Below are positions 1 through 7,779 of a stretch of 64,000 nt of DNA, in pieces; positions within the stretch are counted from its first letter, which is position 1; each line of letters starts with the position of its first letter. The translations under genes were made by a program, and so were the position numbers. Under the pieces are notes generated by a model. That model made no database searches. It was given only the letters and a program-made list of their open reading frames with translations, and had not been told where the DNA came from. This stretch comes from Luteimonas abyssi (GTDB lineage: Bacteria; Pseudomonadota; Gammaproteobacteria; Xanthomonadales; Xanthomonadaceae), in the NCBI RefSeq assembly GCF_001482195.1, contig NZ_KQ759763.1:2121101-2185100 (forward strand). Reading direction: 5' to 3'.

Positions 1-529
1 GCGAGACCAGGTCCCCGCGCATCGACGGGATGATGCAGAAGCTGCAACGGTGGTTGCAGCCCTCGGAAATCTTCAGATAGGCGTAATGGCCCGGGGTGAG
101 CTTGATGCCCACGTCGTCGACCGCCGCCCGTCGCGGCAGCAGGTCCACGAACGGGTCGTGCCGGGTGGGCGCGGCCGCGTGCACCGCCGACATCACGCTG
201 GCGTAGTCCTGCGGGCCGCTGATCGACAGCACGTCCGGGTGACTCTCGCGGATCAGCGCCTCGCGCTTGCCCAGACACCCGGTCACGATGACCTTGCCGT
301 TTTCCGCCAGCGCCTCGCCGATGGCGTCGAGCGACTCGTCCACCGCCGCGTCGATGAAGCCGCAGGTATTGACCACCACCACGTCGGCGTCGTCGTAGGT
401 CTGCACGATGTCGTATCCCTCCACCCGCAGCTGGGTGAGGATGCGCTCAGAATCGACCAGGGCCTTGGGGCAGCCGAGGCTGACGAAGCCGACCTTGGGG
501 CCGGCGTTGCGGGGAGAAGTGGCGGGCAT
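1..529 (-). CDS. rimO: Ribosomal protein S12 methylthiotransferase RimO (5' part only)
   Basis: Radical-SAM methylthiotransferase that modifies an aspartate of ribosomal protein S12. Only the first 176 residues are inside the window; the gene runs off the left edge. The N-terminal UPF0004 domain shows its cluster cysteines in [14 protein letters not shown] (Cys20), VNTCGF and VTGCLGKRE, followed by the radical-SAM motif CNHRCSFC (Cys158, Cys162, Cys165) and IPSMRG. MiaB is the close relative, but the [11 protein letters not shown] signature and the short N-terminus favour RimO. ATG at 529 begins [20 protein letters not shown], which fits the family start. Transcribed leftward, divergent from the hydrolase at 786. 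Confidence 0.93.
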   Translation of the reverse strand, partial: MPATSPRNAGPKVGFVSLGCPKALVDSERILTQLRVEGYDIVQTYDDADVVVVNTCGFIDAAVDESLDAIGEALAENGKVIVTGCLGKREALIRESHPDVLSISGPQDYASVMSAVHAAAPTRHDPFVDLLPRRAAVDDVGIKLTPGHYAYLKISEGCNHRCSFCIIPSMRGDLVS

Positions 530-785
530 GGGGACTGTGCTGGCGACGCGACCGCGCATTGTATCGCTCCGGCCCGGCCGTCGCCGGATGCGGCCGCCAG
601 GCGTTCAGCCATGCGGCCCGTCGGCGCCCGGTCCCGGCCCCGCGCAGGCTGGCGGTGGCTCCACATGGACCCGCGCCCCGCCCGGCCGTCGTTCATCGAC
701 GGGACGTGACGCCCTCGCATTGTGTCGGGCCACGTTGTGTCTAGAATCGACCGACACGCCGCACACCGACGCCCGGGAGACCCGC

Positions 786-1457
786 ATGGCGCGCGACATC
801 GCGATCCAGACCATCCACGGCACGATCGACGGCTGGCGTGCCGATCCGCCGCACGTCCCCCCGCGCGCCGGCCTGGTCGTGGTGCAGGAGATCTTCGGCG
901 TCAACGCCCACATGCGCAGCGTGGTCGAGCGCTACGCGGCGGAAGGGTTCGCCGCGATCGCGCCGGCGATGTTCGATCCGGTGGCGAGGCACGTCGAACT
1001 CGACTACGACGAGGCCGGCTTCACCCGCGGTCGCGAACTCGCGGGCGAACTCGGCTTCGATCGCGCCGTCACCCTGGTGGACGCCGCCGCCCGCATTCTC
1101 GCCGGCGACGGATTGAAGGTGGGCGTGGTCGGGTTCTGCTGGGGCGGCAGCGTGGCCTATCTCGCCAACACCCGGCTCGGGCTGCCGGCCGTGAGCTACT
1201 ACGGCGCACGCACCGTCCCCTTCCTGGCCGAAAGCCTCCGGGCGCCGATGCAGTTTCATTTCGGCGCCCTGGACACCAGCATCCCGGCCGAGGACATCGA
1301 CCGTCATCGCAGTGCGCACCCCGACAGCGAGCTGTTCGTCTACGACGACGCCGGCCATGCCTTCAATCGCGATGTCGATTCCGATCACTACGCACCGGCC
1401 GCGGCGACGCTCGCCCACCGCCGCGCGCTGACGTTCCTGCGCAAGGCCCTGGCCTGA
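786..1457 (+). CDS. Dienelactone hydrolase family protein
   Basis: Alpha/beta hydrolase of 223 residues, probably cytoplasmic, hydrolysing an ester or lactone; the substrate cannot be read from sequence. The family triad is visible: nucleophile Cys118 in GVVGFCWGG, an aspartate at about 163 in GALDTSIP and histidine about 191 in DDAGHAF; Glu35 in QEIFGVN is the conserved glutamate that primes the cysteine. The ATG at 786 gives the usual family length. It opens a plus-strand run that continues with a HIT protein 2 bp downstream and then the 5-oxoprolinase genes, so cotranscription is likely. No signal peptide. Confidence 0.9.
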   Translation: MARDIAIQTIHGTIDGWRADPPHVPPRAGLVVVQEIFGVNAHMRSVVERYAAEGFAAIAPAMFDPVARHVELDYDEAGFTRGRELAGELGFDRAVTLVDAAARILAGDGLKVGVVGFCWGGSVAYLANTRLGLPAVSYYGARTVPFLAESLRAPMQFHFGALDTSIPAEDIDRHRSAHPDSELFVYDDAGHAFNRDVDSDHYAPAAATLAHRRALTFLRKALA

Positions 1458-1459
1458 CC

Positions 1460-1876
1460 ATGTCATCCCACGCGTACCGTCTCGACGACCGGCTCGCCGC
1501 CGACAGCCACCCCGTCGCCACGCTCGCCCTGAGCGAGCTGCGGCTGATGGACGACAGCAACTATCCCTGGCTGGTGCTGGTGCCGCGCATTGCCGGCGCA
1601 CGGGAACTGATCGACCTCGAACGCGCGCAACGCATCGCATTGACCGACGAGATCGATCTGGCCGCACGCCTGCTGCGGGACCTCGTCCGCCCCGACAAGC
1701 TCAACGTCGCCGCGCTCGGCAACCTGGTGCCGCAGTTGCACGTCCATGTCATCGCACGCTTTCACGACGATCCCGCATGGCCCGCACCGGTGTGGGGCCG
1801 CGTCGCCGCCCGCCCCTACACGCCCGACGCGCTGGTCGAACGGGTCTCCCGCCTCGCAGCGTCGCTGCAGGCCTGA
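1460..1876 (+). CDS. HIT domain protein (histidine triad nucleotide hydrolase-like)
   Basis: Small cytoplasmic HIT-fold protein of 138 residues, expected to hydrolyse or transfer nucleotide phosphoramidates or dinucleoside polyphosphates. The motif near residue 93 reads QLHVHVIARF, so the first histidine of the HxHxH triad is a glutamine; this QLHVHV form is familiar in a proteobacterial HIT subfamily (from memory), and the two remaining histidines include the catalytic one. KLNVAALGN upstream is the substrate-loop region. Starts 2 bp after the preceding hydrolase and ends 5 bp before pxpB. Confidence 0.88.
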   Translation: MSSHAYRLDDRLAADSHPVATLALSELRLMDDSNYPWLVLVPRIAGARELIDLERAQRIALTDEIDLAARLLRDLVRPDKLNVAALGNLVPQLHVHVIARFHDDPAWPAPVWGRVAARPYTPDALVERVSRLAASLQA

Positions 1877-1881
1877 GACGC

Positions 1882-2601
1882 ATGCGCTGGATGCTGGAGC
1901 CTCTCGGCGAGGACGCGGTGCTGCTGCGGCTGGGCGATGCGATCTCGCCGGAGATCAATCGCCGCGTCCATGCGCTGGCCGCACGGCTCGACGCCTGCCG
2001 GCCGGCCTGGCTGCGGGAGATCGTGCCCGCCTACGCGTCGCTGGCCCTCATCGTCGAGCCCGGCCATCCGGAGATACGCGACGCACCGCCGCTGGACCGC
2101 CTGCACGAATGGCTAGCCGCACAGGCCCTCGATGCGACGGCACCACGCCCGGACGACGACGGACCTGCCGCCATCGTGGACATTCCGACCTGTTACGACG
2201 GCGACTGCGCGCCCGATCTCGACGATGTGGCCGCGCATGCGGGCCTGAAACGGGAGGACGTGGTGGCCCGTCATACCGGCACGGTCTACATCGTCGGCAT
2301 GCTCGGCTTCGCGCCCGGCTTCCCTTACCTGATCGGCCTCGCCCCGGCCCTGGCCATGCCACGCCGCGCGACCCCGCGGGTCCGCGTGCCGGCCGGCAGC
2401 GTCGCCATCGGTGGCGCCCAGACCGGGCTGTATCCACGCGAAAGCCCCGGCGGCTGGCATGTGATCGGACGCACGCCGCTGCAGTTGTTCGACCCGGAAC
2501 GCCCGCAGCCCAGTCTGCTGGCTCCCGGGCAACGCGTGCGCTTCGCGGCGATCGATCGCGCCCAGTGGGACGCGACAGTGGGCGCCGCCCGGCATGTCTG
2601 A
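1882..2601 (+). CDS. pxpB: 5-oxoprolinase subunit PxpB (KipI/allophanate hydrolase subunit 1 family)
   Basis: Subunit B of the ATP-dependent PxpABC enzyme that opens 5-oxoproline (pyroglutamate), a spontaneous cyclisation product of glutamine and glutamate, to L-glutamate. The 239-residue protein has the AHS1 signatures: DIPTCYDGDCAPDLDDVA, GTVYIVGMLGFAPGFPYL and VPAGSVAIGGAQTGLYP followed by SPGGWHVIGRTP. ATG at 1882 was chosen because the protein starts directly on the conserved N-terminus (LEPLGEDAVLLRLG). It overlaps pxpC by 8 bp, and neighbours pxpC, pxpA and the DUF969/DUF979 transporter confirm the role. Confidence 0.95.
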   Translation: MRWMLEPLGEDAVLLRLGDAISPEINRRVHALAARLDACRPAWLREIVPAYASLALIVEPGHPEIRDAPPLDRLHEWLAAQALDATAPRPDDDGPAAIVDIPTCYDGDCAPDLDDVAAHAGLKREDVVARHTGTVYIVGMLGFAPGFPYLIGLAPALAMPRRATPRVRVPAGSVAIGGAQTGLYPRESPGGWHVIGRTPLQLFDPERPQPSLLAPGQRVRFAAIDRAQWDATVGAARHV

Positions 2602-3574
2602 CGCCACGCCCGGCATCGAGGTGCTGGCGCCCGGGCTGGCCAGCACGCTCCAGGATCTCGGCCGCTTCGGTCGGCGTCACCTGGGGGTGGCCTGGTCGGG
2701 TGCCGCCGACCCGTGGTCGCACACGCTCGCCAACCTGCTGGTCGGCAATCCGGGCGACGCCGCCTCGCTGGAGATCACCCTCACCGGCCCGACCCTGCGC
2801 TTCGCGGCACCGACCCGCATCGCATTGTGCGGCGCGAAGATCGACGCCCGGGCGGGCGGCCTGGCGATCCCGGGCGACCGCCCGGTGATGCTGCCGGCCG
2901 GTACGGTCCTGAGGCTCGGTCGATGCCGCGGCGGCGCCCGCGCCTATCTGGCCGTCGCCGGCGGCTTCCGGGCCGCCTCCCGGCTCGGGAGCCTGGCCAC
3001 CGACGTGCGCGGCGGCTTCGGCGGGCACGAGGGGCGACCGCTGCACAAGGGCGACCGCTTGTCCGGCGGGCACCCGCTGGAGTCGGCGACGGACACGCCC
3101 GTCGCCGCGCGCTGGTGGATCGACGCCTCGCCCGGCCCGGCCCCCACGCCTTCGGACGCGCCGTGCCGCGTCCGCCTGTTGCCCGGTCGCGATGCCTGCC
3201 CGGACCTGTTCGCGTCGGCATGGCAGATCGACGCGGGAAGCAACCGGCAGGGTCTGCGCCTGCAGGGACCGGCATTGCGCATCGACGATCGCCGCGAGCG
3301 GGTTTCCGAGCCGGTGGCCCCCGGCACCGTGCAACTGCCGCCCGACGGCCAGCCGATCGTCTTGCTCGCGGATGCTCAGACCCATGGCGGCTACCCACGC
3401 ATCGGCCATGCGATCCGCGCCGACTGGCCGCTGCTGGCCCAGGCCGGCCCCGGCGACCGCATTCGCTTCGTGCCCTGTTCGCCGCACGAGGCGCATGCCG
3501 CCGGCCTGGAACAACGGCAGCGCCTGTACCGCATCGCCCTGGCCATCCGCGCACGCCAGGACCGACACGCATGA
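2594..3574 (+). CDS. pxpC: 5-oxoprolinase subunit PxpC (KipA/biotin-dependent carboxyltransferase family)
   Basis: Subunit C of 5-oxoprolinase, 326 residues, AHS2 family (once annotated allophanate hydrolase subunit 2 or biotin-dependent carboxyltransferase). Family marks: GIEVLAPGLASTLQDLGR at the N-terminus, HLGVAWSGAADPWSH, ANLLVGNP, the AYLAVAGGF segment, and near the C-terminus PPDGQPIVLLADAQTHGGYPRIG. ATG at 2594 lies inside the end of pxpB, and the stop TGA at 3572-3574 overlaps an out-of-register ATG at 3571. Works with PxpA and PxpB; the arrangement implies coordinated expression. Confidence 0.95.
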   Translation: MSDATPGIEVLAPGLASTLQDLGRFGRRHLGVAWSGAADPWSHTLANLLVGNPGDAASLEITLTGPTLRFAAPTRIALCGAKIDARAGGLAIPGDRPVMLPAGTVLRLGRCRGGARAYLAVAGGFRAASRLGSLATDVRGGFGGHEGRPLHKGDRLSGGHPLESATDTPVAARWWIDASPGPAPTPSDAPCRVRLLPGRDACPDLFASAWQIDAGSNRQGLRLQGPALRIDDRRERVSEPVAPGTVQLPPDGQPIVLLADAQTHGGYPRIGHAIRADWPLLAQAGPGDRIRFVPCSPHEAHAAGLEQRQRLYRIALAIRARQDRHA

Positions 3575-3584
3575 ACAGACACGC

Positions 3585-4349
3585 ATGAACGACGCGATCG
3601 ACTTCAACTGCGATCTCGGCGAAGGCTGCGGCGACGATGCCGCGATCGTGCCCTGCATCAGTTCGGCCAGCATCGCCTGCGGCGGCCATGCCGGCGACCC
3701 GGCGAGCATGCGCGAGGCGATCGCGCTGTGCCTGCGTCACGGCGTGGCGATCGGCGCGCATCCCGCGTTCGAGGATCGCGCGCATTTCGGCCGTCGCGAG
3801 CTGCCGCTGACACCCGCGCAGGCCCATGCACTGATCGGCCGACAGCTGGCGCCGATGGCAGCCGCGTGCGCGGAGGCCGGCACCCGCCTGGCACACGTGA
3901 AGCCTCACGGCGCGCTGTACAACCTGGCCGCCCGCGAGACCGCCATCGCCGATGCCGTCGCCACGGCGGTCCACGCGTTCGATCCGGACCTGTGGCTGTA
4001 CGCGCTGGCCGGCTCCGCGCTGGCCGCGGCCGGTCGCCGCCATGGCCTCGCGGTGGCCGAGGAGGTCTTCGCCGAACGTGGCTACACCGCCGCCGGCCAG
4101 TTGGTCGCACGCGGGCAGCCGGGCGCGATCGTCGACACCCTGCCCGACGCCCTCGCCCAGGTGCGTTCGATGCTGCGCGACGGCACCGTCACCGCTGTCG
4201 ACGGCCAACGCGTCGCCTTGCGCGCCGACACGCTGTGTCTGCACGGGGACCGCCCGGACGCCGCCGTCTTCGCCGCCGCGCTGCGCGAGGCGCTCCTCGC
4301 CGACGGCCATCGCATCGTCGCCCCCACCCGCCCGGATCACCCCGCATGA
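3585..4349 (+). CDS. pxpA: 5-oxoprolinase subunit PxpA (LamB/YcsF family)
   Basis: Subunit A of the 5-oxoprolinase complex, 254 residues. The LamB/YcsF fold is recognised from IDFNCDLGEGCGDDAAIVPCISSASIACGGHAGD at the start, IGAHPAFEDRAHFGRR, HVKPHGALYNLAA, VAEEVFAERGYTAAGQLVAR, and CLHGDRPDA near the C-terminus. The start at 3585 is preferred to the ATG at 3571 because that reading frame is not open into this protein. The stop overlaps the start of the DUF969 gene as ATGA, a typical coupling. It is cytoplasmic and supplies glutamate from pyroglutamate together with PxpB and PxpC. Confidence 0.95.
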   Translation: MNDAIDFNCDLGEGCGDDAAIVPCISSASIACGGHAGDPASMREAIALCLRHGVAIGAHPAFEDRAHFGRRELPLTPAQAHALIGRQLAPMAAACAEAGTRLAHVKPHGALYNLAARETAIADAVATAVHAFDPDLWLYALAGSALAAAGRRHGLAVAEEVFAERGYTAAGQLVARGQPGAIVDTLPDALAQVRSMLRDGTVTAVDGQRVALRADTLCLHGDRPDAAVFAAALREALLADGHRIVAPTRPDHPA

Positions 4350-5053
4350 ACTACTGGCCGCTGATCGGTATCGCCCTGGTCGTGATCGGCTTCGCTTTGC
4401 GGCTCAATCCGGCGTTGACGGTGGTCGGCGCCGGCCTGGTGACCGGGCTGGTCGCCGGCAAGACGCCCCTGGCCGTGCTGGAACTGCTGGGCGAGGCGTT
4501 CACCAAGCAGCGCTATCTCGCCGTCTTCCTGCTGACGCTGCCGGTCATCGGCCTGCTCGAACGTCATGGCCTGAAGGAGCACGCGCAGGCCTGGATCCGC
4601 CGGCTGCGCGGCGCCACGAGCAGCCGCCTGCTGGTGGCTTACCTCGCTGCACGCCAGATCGCGGCGATGCTGGGCCTGACCAGCCTCGGCGGCCATCCGC
4701 AGACCGTCCGCCCCCTGTTGGCGCCCATGGCCGAAGCCGCTGCGGAGGCGCGCCACGGCCCGCTGCCCGAACACAGCCGCGAGCGCCTCAAGGCGCTGTC
4801 GGCGGCGACCGACAACGTCGGCCTGTTCTTCGGCGAAGACATCTTCATCGCCTTCGGCGCCGTGCTGCTGATGCAGGGCTTCTACGCCGAGAACGGGATC
4901 CTGCTCGAACCCCTGCATATCGCCTTGTGGGGCATCCCCACCGCGATCTGCGCGTTCGCCATCCACAGCGCAAGGTTGTCGCGGCTCGAGCACCGCCTGG
5001 CACGCGATGTCGCAGCGCTGCATGCCGCCGCGCCCAGGGAGCGGCAGCCTTGA
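4346..5053 (+). CDS. DUF969 membrane protein, 5-oxoproline transporter subunit
   Basis: Integral membrane protein of 235 residues with hydrophobic segments at about 4-20, 26-42, 60-75, 170-185 and 196-215. It matches the DUF969 family (MNYWPLIGIALVVIGFALR at the start, LGGHPQTVRPLLAPM, NVGLFFGEDIFIAFGAV), which pairs with DUF979 beside pxp genes as a 5-oxoproline permease. Here it overlaps the pxpA stop by 4 bp and its own stop overlaps the TTG start of the DUF979 gene, so all seven plus-strand genes form one transcription unit by arrangement. The transport role is family and context inference. Confidence 0.85.
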   Translation: MNYWPLIGIALVVIGFALRLNPALTVVGAGLVTGLVAGKTPLAVLELLGEAFTKQRYLAVFLLTLPVIGLLERHGLKEHAQAWIRRLRGATSSRLLVAYLAARQIAAMLGLTSLGGHPQTVRPLLAPMAEAAAEARHGPLPEHSRERLKALSAATDNVGLFFGEDIFIAFGAVLLMQGFYAENGILLEPLHIALWGIPTAICAFAIHSARLSRLEHRLARDVAALHAAAPRERQP

Positions 5054-6003
5054 TTTCGCTGCAATGGATCTACTGGCTGACCGGCGGCTACCTGCTGTGG
5101 GTCGCGTGGCAGGCCGTGCGCGACCGCGCCAACCCGCGCCGCCTGGCGAATGCCGCGTTCTGGGGCCTGCTCGCGCTGGCGCTGCTGGCCGCCGACCGGC
5201 TGCCCCCGGCCGCGGTCGGCGGCATCGTCGTCGCGCTGGCGTGCCTGGCCGGGTTCGGTGGACTCGGCCGCGGGCGCTCCGACGAGGGCACGGCCGAGGG
5301 CCGCCTCGCGGACGCCGTGCGCCTGGGCAACCGGCTGTTCGTGCCGGCCTTGCTGATCCCGCTGATCGCAGTGCTGGTGGCGGTGCCGTTCGCCGATCTC
5401 TCGATCGCCGGACGGCGGGTCTTCGACGCCCAGCTCACGACGCTGATCGGGCTCGGCCTGGCCTGTGTCGTGGCCACCCTGGTGGCATGCCGGCTGACCC
5501 GCAGCAGCCCGGGCATGGCTGTCGAACAATCGAGACGATTGATCGATGCCATCGGCTGGGCCGCAGTCCTGCCGTTGTTGCTGGCCACCCTGGGCAGCGT
5601 CTTCGCCGCCACCGGCGTCGGCGAGGCGATCGCCGGGCTGATCCGGCAGGTGATCCCGGTCGAGAACCGCTTCGTCGTGGTGCTCGCGTACGCCCTGGGG
5701 ATGGCGCTGTTCACGATGGTCATGGGCAACGCGTTCGCCGCGTTCCCGGTCATGACCGCAGGCATCGGCCTGCCGCTGCTGGTGCAACTGCACGGGGCCG
5801 ACGCCGCATCGCTGGCCGCCATCGGCATGCTGTCGGGCTACTGCGGCACCCTGCTCACGCCGATGGCCGCCAACTTCAACCTGGTGCCCGCGGCGCTGCT
5901 GGAGCTGAAGGATCCGAACGGGGTGATCCGGCAACAGGTCGCGACCGCCTTGCCGCTGCTGGCCTGCAACATCGTGCTGATGTACGTCATCGTGTTCCGC
6001 TGA
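5050..6003 (+). CDS. DUF979 membrane protein, 5-oxoproline transporter subunit
   Basis: Polytopic membrane protein of 317 residues with about nine hydrophobic helices, matching DUF979: WIYWLTGGYLLWVAWQ at the N-terminus, GLGLACVVATLVACRLTR in the middle, and the closing part FTMVMGNAFAAFPVMTAGIG, LSGYCGTLLTPMAANFNLVPAALLELKD. Start chosen is TTG at 5050, which overlaps the preceding stop (TTGA) and brings the protein exactly to the family N-terminus; no ATG exists nearby in frame. It ends the pxp run; the next genes are on the opposite strand. Confidence 0.83.
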   Translation: MISLQWIYWLTGGYLLWVAWQAVRDRANPRRLANAAFWGLLALALLAADRLPPAAVGGIVVALACLAGFGGLGRGRSDEGTAEGRLADAVRLGNRLFVPALLIPLIAVLVAVPFADLSIAGRRVFDAQLTTLIGLGLACVVATLVACRLTRSSPGMAVEQSRRLIDAIGWAAVLPLLLATLGSVFAATGVGEAIAGLIRQVIPVENRFVVVLAYALGMALFTMVMGNAFAAFPVMTAGIGLPLLVQLHGADAASLAAIGMLSGYCGTLLTPMAANFNLVPAALLELKDPNGVIRQQVATALPLLACNIVLMYVIVFR

Positions 6004-6066
6004 CGGCAGCTCGCCGGCACCGAGCACCGTGGCGCCGTATGCCTTCCGGCCCCCTGGAGCCGCGGA

Positions 6067-6642
6067 TCAGGTCCGCGGCAGCGTGACGCCGGTCTGGCCC
6101 TGGTACTTGCCGCCCCGGTCGCGGTACGAGGTCTCGCACACGTCGTCGGCATCGGACTGGAAGAACAACATCTGCGCGACGCCTTCGTTGGCGTAGATAC
6201 GTGCCGGCAACGGCGTCGTGTTGCTGAACTCCAGCGTCACATGCCCTTCCCACTCCGGTTCCAGCGGGGTGACGTTGACGATGATCCCGCAACGCGCGTA
6301 GGTGCTCTTGCCGAGGCAGACCACCAGCACATCCCGCGGGATGCGGAAGTACTCCACCGTCCGCGCCAGCGCGAACGAATTCGGCGGGATGATGCACTCG
6401 TCCGCGGTCACGTCGACGAAGCTCTTCGGATCGAAGTGCTTGGGGTCGACGATCGTCGAGTTGATGTTGGTGAACACCTTGAACTCGCGCGAGCAGCGCA
6501 CGTCGTAACCGTAGCTGGAGGTGCCGTGGCTGACGATCCGCTCGCCCGCCGCATCGTGCTTGACCTGGCCGGGCTCGAACGGCTCGATCATGCCGTGCTG
6601 CTCGGCCATGCGGCGAATCCAGCGGTCGCTCTTGATGCTCAT
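6067..6642 (-). CDS. dcd: dCTP deaminase
   Basis: Trimeric cytosolic enzyme that deaminates dCTP to dUTP, the main route to dUMP and thymidylate in gammaproteobacteria. The 191-residue product has family marks [89 protein letters not shown]; the glutamate in [10 protein letters not shown] (about residue 135) is the catalytic one by homology. C-terminus [15 protein letters not shown] closes over the nucleotide. ATG at 6642 begins [13 protein letters not shown], the standard start. Lies 109 bp downstream of mrp on the same strand. Confidence 0.97.
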   Translation of the reverse strand: MSIKSDRWIRRMAEQHGMIEPFEPGQVKHDAAGERIVSHGTSSYGYDVRCSREFKVFTNINSTIVDPKHFDPKSFVDVTADECIIPPNSFALARTVEYFRIPRDVLVVCLGKSTYARCGIIVNVTPLEPEWEGHVTLEFSNTTPLPARIYANEGVAQMLFFQSDADDVCETSYRDRGGKYQGQTGVTLPRT

Positions 6643-6751
6643 TGCGGGGGGCGTCCTCGGGCGGGGTTTGACCGCGCATTGTAGGCCCTCGCGCCTCGAC
6701 CCGGCAGCCTGGCGGACCCGCCGGGCCGGCATACGGAATCCTGAAGGGCGA

Positions 6752-7600
6752 TTACACCAGCGACGCCGAAATCGGCATCGCCGCGCGCGGGCGCGCCTCC
6801 AGCGCTTCGACCAGGCGCGAGGCGACCGTCCGGTAGGCATGGGCGGCAGCCGAATCGGGCGCCGACGCCACGATCGGCATCCCCAGGTCACCCTGCTCGC
6901 GGATGCCGCGCTCCAGCGGCAGCGACCCCAGCAGCGGCACGCCGTACTCGGCGGCCATCCGCTCGCCGCCGCCTTCTCCGAACAGATGCTCGACATGCCC
7001 GCAGTTGGAGCACACGTGCTGTGCCATGTTCTCGACCAGCCCGAGCACCGCGATCTCCACCTTCTCGAACATCCGCAACGCCTTGCGCGCATCCAGCGTG
7101 GCGACCTCCTGCGGCGTCGTCACCACCACCGCCCCGGCCACGGGGATCTTCTGCGCCAGCGTGAGCTGGATGTCGCCGGTCCCCGGCGGCAGGTCGACGA
7201 GCAAATAGTCGAGCCCCTCGTCGCCACCCCAGCGGGTGTCGTTGAGCAGTTGCTGCACCGCGGACGTCGCCATCGGACCGCGCCAGATCATCGGCGTGTC
7301 CGCCTCCACCAGCAGGCCGATCGACATCGCCTCGATGCCGTGCGTCCGCATCGGCTCGATGGTCTTGCCGTCCGGGCTGTCGGGCTTGCCGGACAGCCCG
7401 AGCATGGTCGGGATGCTCGGGCCGTACACGTCGGCATCGAGCACGCCCACCCGTGCGCCGGTGGCGGCCAGCGCCAGGGCGAGATTGACGGTGGTCGTGG
7501 ACTTTCCCACCCCGCCCTTGCCGGACCCGACGGCGATCAGGTTGCGGATGCGGGGAAGCGGGGACATCTCCCGCTGGGGGGCGCGAGGGGTGACGGTCAT
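6752..7600 (-). CDS. mrp: Iron-sulfur cluster carrier protein ApbC/Mrp
   Basis: P-loop ATPase that binds and transfers Fe-S clusters as a scaffold dimer. Walker A is [17 protein letters not shown], the Walker B-like region [13 protein letters not shown], and the cluster-binding CxxC is CSNCGH. The N-terminal MIP18 (DUF59) domain of the longer E. coli protein is absent, so this is the short form. Start is uncertain: ATG 7600 ([11 protein letters not shown], 282 residues) is annotated; ATG 7567 would be shorter and ATG 7672 longer. In E. coli mrp is divergent from metG; here a TonB receptor and DUF2147 gene lie between them. Confidence 0.92.
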   Translation of the reverse strand: MTVTPRAPQREMSPLPRIRNLIAVGSGKGGVGKSTTTVNLALALAATGARVGVLDADVYGPSIPTMLGLSGKPDSPDGKTIEPMRTHGIEAMSIGLLVEADTPMIWRGPMATSAVQQLLNDTRWGGDEGLDYLLVDLPPGTGDIQLTLAQKIPVAGAVVVTTPQEVATLDARKALRMFEKVEIAVLGLVENMAQHVCSNCGHVEHLFGEGGGERMAAEYGVPLLGSLPLERGIREQGDLGMPIVASAPDSAAAHAYRTVASRLVEALEARPRAAMPISASLV

Positions 7601-7779
7601 CGAGGTCTGCAGCGGTTCGAGGCACAGAATTCTTTCATACACCCCGAACCCATCGCGATGTTTCAGCATCATTAAGGCTGTGTTAACGTCGTTCGCCCGA
7701 ACGGAAAACTCTGTTCGAAGCTCGATGATCCTCAGGAATAAACCTGTTGGATCAATACCTTAGAGACAAGGGGAAATGA

